From Desulfobulbaceae bacterium (GTDB taxonomy: Bacteria > Desulfobacterota > Desulfobulbia > Desulfobulbales > Desulfocapsaceae): DNA of 17,608 nucleotides. Shown here piece by piece: positions 13,243-17,608 of this stretch (the first letter of the stretch is position 1; every line of letters begins with the position of its first letter). Where the stretch lies: assembly GCA_024643445.1 (NCBI GenBank), contig JAHEMX010000013.1, positions 1-17,608 on the forward strand, read 5' to 3'. The position numbers and the translations under genes were made by a program. Below the pieces are notes generated by a model that was not told where the DNA came from, did not search any database, and saw only the letters and a list, made by a program, of their open reading frames with translations.

Positions 13243-15399
13243 ATGCAGGAAGCTAAAAGTCTGAAAAACTACCGGAAAGAGTGCCGGGACTCCCTTGGCA
13301 ATGATTACCTGCGCAAAGCCCTCGATGCCTTCGCCGTCGCCTATAGGAAGAGCAGGGCCAACGCCTTCGCCGAATTCGATGTGGAGGAGCTGATCGGTGA
13401 TGTCGTTGCCATGAAGGACGATGCCCTGCAGCAGCTCGATGCGCTGTACGACCAGTTCAAGGAGAAAGCGGAGGGTGCCGGGGTAACGGTACATTATGCC
13501 AAAGATGCCGCCGAAGCCAATGCGATCATCAGCCGCATTGCCAAAGAGACGGACTGTAAAAAGGTGATCAAGTCAAAATCGATGACCGCCGAGGAGACAC
13601 TGCTCAATCATGTCCTTGAGGATGACGGCCTGGAGGTGACTGAATCGGATCTGGGCGAATGGATTATCCAGTTGCGGCATGAAGGACCTTCCCACATGGT
13701 CATGCCTGCCATTCACCTGTCCCGCTACCAGGTACAGGACCTGTTTTCCGATGTCACCGGAACCAGGCAGACGGATGATATCGAAAAGCTGGTAAAGGTT
13801 GCCCGGCGCGAACTCCGGCAGAAATTCGCTGAAGCGGACATGGGCATTTCCGGCGCGAATTTCGCGGTGGCGGAGACCGGTACCATCGGCATCGTCACCA
13901 ACGAAGGCAACGCCCGGCTGGTGACGACTCTTCCACGAGTACATGTGGCACTGATGGGCATTGACAAATTGGTTCCGACCATCGGCGATGCGCTCAGGAT
14001 TCTCAAGGTCCTGACCAGAAACGCCACCGCCCAGGCCATCACTTCCTATGTCACCTGGGTCACCGGGGCCAACGAATGTGAGACCAGTCCCGGCCGTAAA
14101 AAGGACATCCATTTCGTCTTTCTCGATAACGGGCGCCGGGAGATGGCCGCTGATCCTCTTTTTTCCCAGGTCTTCCGCTGTGTGCGCTGCGGCGCATGTG
14201 CCAATGTGTGCCCGGTGTATCGACTCGTCGGCGGGCATACGATGGGGCACATCTATATCGGCGCGATCGGGCTTATCCTGAGCTACTTTTACCATGGACC
14301 CGACAGCGCCCGGAATCTTGTGCAGAACTGTATCAACTGCGAGGCCTGCAAGGACATTTGTGCAGGCGGCATTGATCTGCCGCGTTTGATCAAGGCCGTA
14401 CACGCAAGGATTCAGGACGAGGAGGGACATCCGATTCCGAGCCTGCTGCTCGGCATGATCATGAAGAACAGGAAACTCTTTCATACCCTGTTGCGCACGG
14501 CTAAATGGGCTCAGAAACCGGTTGCCGGAGACGACGGGTTCATGCGGCATCTGCCGATGATTTTCTTCAAGGACCATGATTTCAAGGCACTGCCGACCGT
14601 GGCGGAGAAACCGTTTCGTGATCTCTGGCCGAAGTTGAAACCGGCCATTAAAAATCCCCGCTACCGTGTCGGGCTTTTTTCCGGCTGCGTGCAGGATTTT
14701 GTCTACCCGGAACAGATGGTTGCCGCGGTGGAGCTCTTTGCCGATCATGATGTCGAGATGAGTTTTCCGATGAAACAGTCATGCTGCGGGCTGCCGCTGC
14801 AGATGATGGCCGAGATGAAGACCTCCCGGGATGTTGCCCTGCAGAATCTTCGGGCTTTCGAGAAGGAAAATGTGGATTATATCGTCACCCTGTGCGCCTC
14901 CTGCGCGTCGCATCTGAAACACAATTATCCGGAGCTGCTCAAGGATGATCTGAAGCTCAAGGACAAGGTGGCGGCCTTTACTTCAAAGGTGATCGACATG
15001 TCCAGCTTTGTGCACGACGTTCTGCAGGTCAGAGCTGAGGATTTTCAGGGTGATGGCAAGAAAGTCACCTTTCATGCGCCATGCCATCTCTGCCGCGGAC
15101 TCGGTGTGCACGACGCGCCCCGCAACCTCATGAAAACGGCCGGCATGGACTACCAGGAAGCGGCCGAGGCGGAGGTCTGCTGCGGTTTTGGCGGAACTTA
15201 TTCCGCCAAGTTCCCGGAATTGTCCAGGCAACTGCTGGAAAAGAAACTCGACAATGTCGAAGCCACCGGTGCCGATATCCTGTTTACCGATTGTCCCGGC
15301 TGCGTGATGCAGCTCAGGGGGGGGATGAAAAAACGGGGATCAACGATAGAGGTGAAACATACCGTCGAAGGGTTGGCCGAAAGGCGTAAAAAGAAATAG
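13243..15399 (+). CDS. Lactate dehydrogenase Fe-S subunit, LutB/LldF-LutA/LldE fusion
   Basis: 718 residues (720 from the ATG at 13237, the numbering used here). Domains: a LUD domain (about 60-300, with VAETGTIGIVTNEGNARL at 211-228), a ferredoxin-like block with two 4Fe-4S motifs (Cys315, 318, 321, 325 and Cys365, 368, 371, 375), then two CCG domains of the LutA/LldE and HdrB/GlpC type (Cys484 with CCG at 516-518; Cys615 with CCG at 648-650; CxxC at 553/556 and 686/689). Thus LutB and LutA, separate proteins in Bacillus and E. coli, are joined here. With LldG it should form the L-lactate dehydrogenase of the operon and carry electrons through its Fe-S clusters; the likely acceptor is quinone or another membrane carrier. 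The second 4Fe-4S motif ends CA instead of the usual CP. Last gene of the pta operon, closed by the hairpin at 15405. Such fusions accompany pta-ackA in lactate-using sulfate reducers. Confidence 0.93.
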   Translation: MQEAKSLKNYRKECRDSLGNDYLRKALDAFAVAYRKSRANAFAEFDVEELIGDVVAMKDDALQQLDALYDQFKEKAEGAGVTVHYAKDAAEANAIISRIAKETDCKKVIKSKSMTAEETLLNHVLEDDGLEVTESDLGEWIIQLRHEGPSHMVMPAIHLSRYQVQDLFSDVTGTRQTDDIEKLVKVARRELRQKFAEADMGISGANFAVAETGTIGIVTNEGNARLVTTLPRVHVALMGIDKLVPTIGDALRILKVLTRNATAQAITSYVTWVTGANECETSPGRKKDIHFVFLDNGRREMAADPLFSQVFRCVRCGACANVCPVYRLVGGHTMGHIYIGAIGLILSYFYHGPDSARNLVQNCINCEACKDICAGGIDLPRLIKAVHARIQDEEGHPIPSLLLGMIMKNRKLFHTLLRTAKWAQKPVAGDDGFMRHLPMIFFKDHDFKALPTVAEKPFRDLWPKLKPAIKNPRYRVGLFSGCVQDFVYPEQMVAAVELFADHDVEMSFPMKQSCCGLPLQMMAEMKTSRDVALQNLRAFEKENVDYIVTLCASCASHLKHNYPELLKDDLKLKDKVAAFTSKVIDMSSFVHDVLQVRAEDFQGDGKKVTFHAPCHLCRGLGVHDAPRNLMKTAGMDYQEAAEAEVCCGFGGTYSAKFPELSRQLLEKKLDNVEATGADILFTDCPGCVMQLRGGMKKRGSTIEVKHTVEGLAERRKKK

Positions 15400-15404
15400 T
15401 GTAG

Positions 15405-15449
15405 CCTGTTAGAAGGCTGCCGGGGAAACCCGAGCAGCCTTCTAACAGG
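15405..15449 (+). terminator. Long hairpin closing the pta-lactate operon
   Basis: The arms CCTGTTAGAAGGCTGC (15405-15420) and GCAGCCTTCTAACAGG (15434-15449) pair perfectly over 16 bp. The stem then continues through CGGG/CCCG to a GAAA tetraloop (15425-15428), with one bulged A at 15433, 20 bp in all. It begins five bases after the stop codon. No U-run follows directly; the nearest T5 is about 18 bases on, so it may terminate poorly or serve as an mRNA 3' end stabiliser. Confidence 0.7.
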
Positions 15450-15505
15450 GCTTGGAGATCGCATCCTTTTTGAAAGTGCCCGAAAGGGACATAGCAGAAG
15501 AGAAC

Positions 15506-16594
15506 ATGGAATCGGCCCGGGAAGTAAACATTACAGAACAATCAGATATTATTGTTAAATTTATGTCAAGGGGCTTGCCCCGAGGCCAGGACACCGGTCA
15601 ATTTTTACGGCTTTTCCCCGGATCGGTTCCGCGCTGGGGACGGTGTCGCTTCGTCCTTGATTTCGACTGCCATGAATATGACTGGCTGGTCGTATACCAT
15701 GATATTCCCAAAGACGGCAAACGGCTGGTTGAGCTGCCGCTGTTCTGTCCACGGGAGCGGACCATCCTGATCACCCCGGAGCCGTCGTCCATTACCGTCT
15801 ACGGCACCGACTACCTGAAACAATACGGTACGGTCATCACCTTCCAGGAACCGTGGGTCATCTCGCATCCCCATGCTGTTTTTCAATATCCCGGTCTTGT
15901 CTGGTATTACGGCTACTCCGTCAATCATGGCAGCTATACGACCTACGATGAACTTGTTGCCGAGCAGCCTGAAAAAAGCCGGCTGATCTCGACCGTCTGT
16001 TCGAGCAGGACAGGCCGGGTCACCCTGCACTCGAAAAGGGTATCTTTTACCGACCGCCTGCGCAGTGATATCGAGGATCTCGATGTCTTCGGGCACGGGG
16101 TCCGGCCGATGGACGACAAGGCGGAATCTCTACGGCCTTACCGCTATCATATCGCCATTGAGAATCATGTCGCCCCCCACCACCTGACGGAAAAACTGCC
16201 GGATGCCTTTCTCGGCTATACCCTGCCTTTCTACCACGGTGCTCCCAACGCGGCGGATTACTTCCCCAGGGACAGCTTTATTCCTATTGATATCAATGAC
16301 TATCAGAGAACCCTTGACATTATTCGAAGCCATCTGGCCAACAACGAATATGAGGACCGCCTGCCTCTGATACGAGAGGCTCGCCGACGGGTGCTCGATG
16401 AGATGAATATCTTCTCGATTATCGATCGTCAGATAAGCCGCAAAGGAGTTACGGATGGAGCTGTCATCGAGGGTGCCGTGCTGAGAAACCGGCCGACGAT
16501 GCGCATTAAAAATCCTGTTGCAGGTCTGCGCAGCCTGTTTGAAAAAGGACAGGTAAAACTGCGCCATCGGCTGGCAACTGCTTTCAGGGATTGA
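15506..16594 (+). CDS. Glycosyltransferase family 10 (fucosyltransferase-fold)
   Basis: 362 residues ending in a typical GT10 (alpha-1,3-fucosyltransferase) C-terminal domain. STVCSSRTGR (162-171) corresponds to the start of the nucleotide-sugar-binding half, followed by LDVFGHG. The diagnostic stretch YRYHIAIENHV (212-222), LTEKLPDAFLGYTLPFYHG (227-245) and DYFPRDSFIPID (251-262) contains the conserved N-x(n)-TEK and later donor-binding elements. The N-terminal half (about 30-150) would bind the acceptor. GT10 enzymes transfer fucose or a related sugar from its GDP form to LPS or glycan chains, in the cytosol. An in-frame TTG at 15452 would extend it by 18 residues, but that start abuts the terminator hairpin; ATG 15506 with GAAGAGA upstream is preferred. 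The YpeA-type gene starts one base after the stop. No GDP-fucose synthesis gene is in view, so the donor sugar is uncertain. Confidence 0.8.
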   Translation: MESAREVNITEQSDIIVKFMSRGLPRGQDTGQFLRLFPGSVPRWGRCRFVLDFDCHEYDWLVVYHDIPKDGKRLVELPLFCPRERTILITPEPSSITVYGTDYLKQYGTVITFQEPWVISHPHAVFQYPGLVWYYGYSVNHGSYTTYDELVAEQPEKSRLISTVCSSRTGRVTLHSKRVSFTDRLRSDIEDLDVFGHGVRPMDDKAESLRPYRYHIAIENHVAPHHLTEKLPDAFLGYTLPFYHGAPNAADYFPRDSFIPIDINDYQRTLDIIRSHLANNEYEDRLPLIREARRRVLDEMNIFSIIDRQISRKGVTDGAVIEGAVLRNRPTMRIKNPVAGLRSLFEKGQVKLRHRLATAFRD

Positions 16595-16595
16595 T

Positions 16596-17018
16596 ATGAC
16601 GATGACCATACGCACCTTTCAACCGGCCGACAGCGAACCGGTGATACGCCTCTGGCAGCGCTGCAACCTGACGGTTCCCTGGAATGACCCCATGCTGGAT
16701 ATCAGGAGAAAACTCGCTGTTCAACCCGAGTTGTTTCTCGTGGGTGAGCAGGATAGGCACCTTGTCGCCTCTGCCATGGGCGGCTATGACGGTCATCGAG
16801 GCTGGATCTATTATCTGGCCGTCGATCCGGACTTTCGTCAGCGCGGTTATGGCCGGCTCATTACCGGCACGCTTGAACGTCTGCTCAGTGCGGCGGGCTG
16901 TCCGAAAATTAACCTGATGGTGCGGGCAACAAACCGTGCTGTTGTCGATTTCTACGGCGGCCTCGGTTATACTGTCGACGAGGTTGTCAGCCTCGGCAAG
17001 AGGCTGGTTAAGGATTGA
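16596..17018 (+). CDS. ypeA: GNAT-family acetyltransferase, YpeA type
   Basis: 140 residues, full length, clearly resembling E. coli YpeA: VIRLWQRCNLTVPWNDP (16-32), LFLVGE, MGGYDGHRGWIYYLAVDP (61-78), the acetyl-CoA-binding RQRGYG (81-86), GCPKINLMV (101-109), FYGGLGY (119-125) and a final SLGKRLVKD. It should transfer acetyl from acetyl-CoA to an amine, but YpeA has no established substrate. ATG 16596 lies one base after the GT10 stop, with AGGGA about seven bases upstream; a second ATG at 16602 is possible. It is likely co-transcribed with the GT10 gene. Whether it acts on the same glycan pathway is unknown. Confidence 0.9.
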   Translation: MTMTIRTFQPADSEPVIRLWQRCNLTVPWNDPMLDIRRKLAVQPELFLVGEQDRHLVASAMGGYDGHRGWIYYLAVDPDFRQRGYGRLITGTLERLLSAAGCPKINLMVRATNRAVVDFYGGLGYTVDEVVSLGKRLVKD

Positions 17019-17043
17019 CCTCGGGTTCCTGGCCAAGAACAAA

Positions 17044-17067
17044 GCAGGATGATCTTGCGGACTTTTT
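17044..17067 (+). terminator. Weak terminator-like hairpin after the ypeA-type gene
   Basis: A short stem, GCAGG (17044-17048) with CTTGC (17054-17058, one G-U pair), is followed after four bases by T5 (17063-17067). The stem is short and the next gene starts 16 bases later, so this is tentative. Confidence 0.25.
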
Positions 17068-17082
17068 ACCCCCTCGGTAATC

Positions 17083-17608
17083 ATGCTGAAATCAATCGTC
17101 TGGATCGTGGTTGTTACCCTGTCGGGATTTGCCGCCCTGTGCGGCCTTCTCTACGCACGGCAGCGCTCGCTGATCTATTACCCGACACCTCCGGTCAACA
17201 GCAATGAAGCACGGGCCATTCACCTGTTCAATGAAGGAGAGAACCTCAAGGTCTGGTACGTGGAGAGACAGACGAACCGGGCCCTGATTTATTTCGGCGG
17301 CAACGCAGAAGATGTCTCCCTCAACCTGTCTCAGTTCAAACGGCTCTTTCCCCGCCATGCCCTTTTCCTGCTCAATTACCGGGGGTACGGCGGCAGCAGC
17401 GGCGAGCCGACCCAGGACGGTTTCTTCACCGACGCCGCGGCGCTCTATGATCACGTGAAAAAGAGCTATCAGCGAATTGATGTCGTGGGGCGGAGCCTGG
17501 GCACCGGTGTGGCGGTCTATCTTGCCTCGGAAAAACCGGTCGAGCGGCTGGTGCTGGTCACTCCGTACGACAGCATGGTTCATCTCGCCTCAATCTACTA
17601 CCCGTTCA
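17083..17608 (+). CDS. Membrane-anchored alpha/beta hydrolase (3' end missing)
   Basis: The open frame runs from ATG 17083 off the window end, 175 codons so far. Residues 5-23 form an N-terminal membrane anchor or uncleaved signal (IVWIVVVTLSGFAALCGLL); Cys20 lacks a proper lipobox. The hydrolase domain follows: SLIYYPTPP (29-37), LIYFGGNAEDV (68-78), LFLLNYRGYGGSSGEPT (95-111) and the nucleophile elbow GRSLGTG with Ser138. TPYDSM (160-165) is the usual following strand. This pattern fits the BEM46/ABHD13-like serine hydrolases, which have little biochemical characterisation. The catalytic Asp and His lie beyond the window. The upstream ribosome binding site is poor (GGTAA), and it sits 64 bp after the ypeA-type gene on the same strand. 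Confidence 0.8.
   Translation, partial: MLKSIVWIVVVTLSGFAALCGLLYARQRSLIYYPTPPVNSNEARAIHLFNEGENLKVWYVERQTNRALIYFGGNAEDVSLNLSQFKRLFPRHALFLLNYRGYGGSSGEPTQDGFFTDAAALYDHVKKSYQRIDVVGRSLGTGVAVYLASEKPVERLVLVTPYDSMVHLASIYYPF

Noticed and set aside
13573..14748. 391-codon minus-strand open frame opposite the LutB/LutA fusion
   Set aside because: It is the antisense of a clearly conserved Fe-S protein gene; long antisense frames are expected in GC-rich coding DNA.
1..17608. CRISPR arrays, tRNA or rRNA genes, integrase/transposase genes, known defence systems
   Set aside because: Scanned the intergenic stretches on both strands and found no regularly spaced repeats, no tRNA-like arms and no recombinase motifs.

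Overview
The window looks like part of the chromosome of an anaerobic, probably sulfate-reducing member of the Desulfobacterota (former Deltaproteobacteria). This is inferred from gene content: a pta-ackA operon running directly into two lactate-oxidation genes, one a fusion of the LutB/LldF and LutA/LldE types, is the arrangement known from lactate-using sulfate reducers. No rRNA or other taxonomic marker is present. Most genes have moderately high GC and GC-rich third codon positions.

Layout. (1) 1-3044, minus strand: a class III fructose-1,6-bisphosphatase gene (fbp), then, one base after its stop, a GlpX-fold (class II FBPase) paralogue that has lost most metal and catalytic residues, then the start of a gene for a secreted protein cut by the window edge. 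(2) 3419-5597, plus strand: a DJ-1/PfpI protein closely resembling plant DJ-1D-type proteins, a terminator-like hairpin, then a hotdog thioesterase and a PldB-like lysophospholipase that look co-transcribed. (3) 5598-9243: an accessory, AT-richer stretch with a truncated and frameshifted heptosyltransferase (GT9) remnant, an intact acyltransferase-3/SGNH membrane O-acetyltransferase, a 168-bp MITE-like element with terminal inverted repeats and a TGAT target duplication, and a 21-codon gene stub with a perfect Shine-Dalgarno. No transposase or integrase is visible. (4) 9244-15399: the pta-ackA-lldG-(LutB/LutA fusion) operon, closed by a long, near-perfect hairpin with a GAAA loop. (5) 15506-17608: a GT10 (fucosyltransferase-fold) glycosyltransferase, a YpeA-type N-acetyltransferase, and the beginning of a membrane-anchored alpha/beta hydrolase.

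How the genes work together. In region 4, lactate oxidised by the LUD/Fe-S complex would yield pyruvate. Acetyl-CoA made from it (by enzymes not in this window) would be turned by Pta and AckA into acetate and ATP. In region 1 the class III FBPase supplies the gluconeogenic step such an organism needs on C2-C3 substrates, and the GlpX-like protein is translationally coupled to it. The AT3 enzyme, the GT9 remnant and the GT10 protein all point to cell-surface polysaccharide or LPS decoration, a typical site of gene gain and decay.

The most unusual item is the GlpX-fold protein with a dismantled active site beside an intact FBPase. The MITE-like element and the decaying surface-glycan region are the other points worth checking. 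I did not find CRISPR arrays, tRNA or rRNA genes, or an obviously new defence system.
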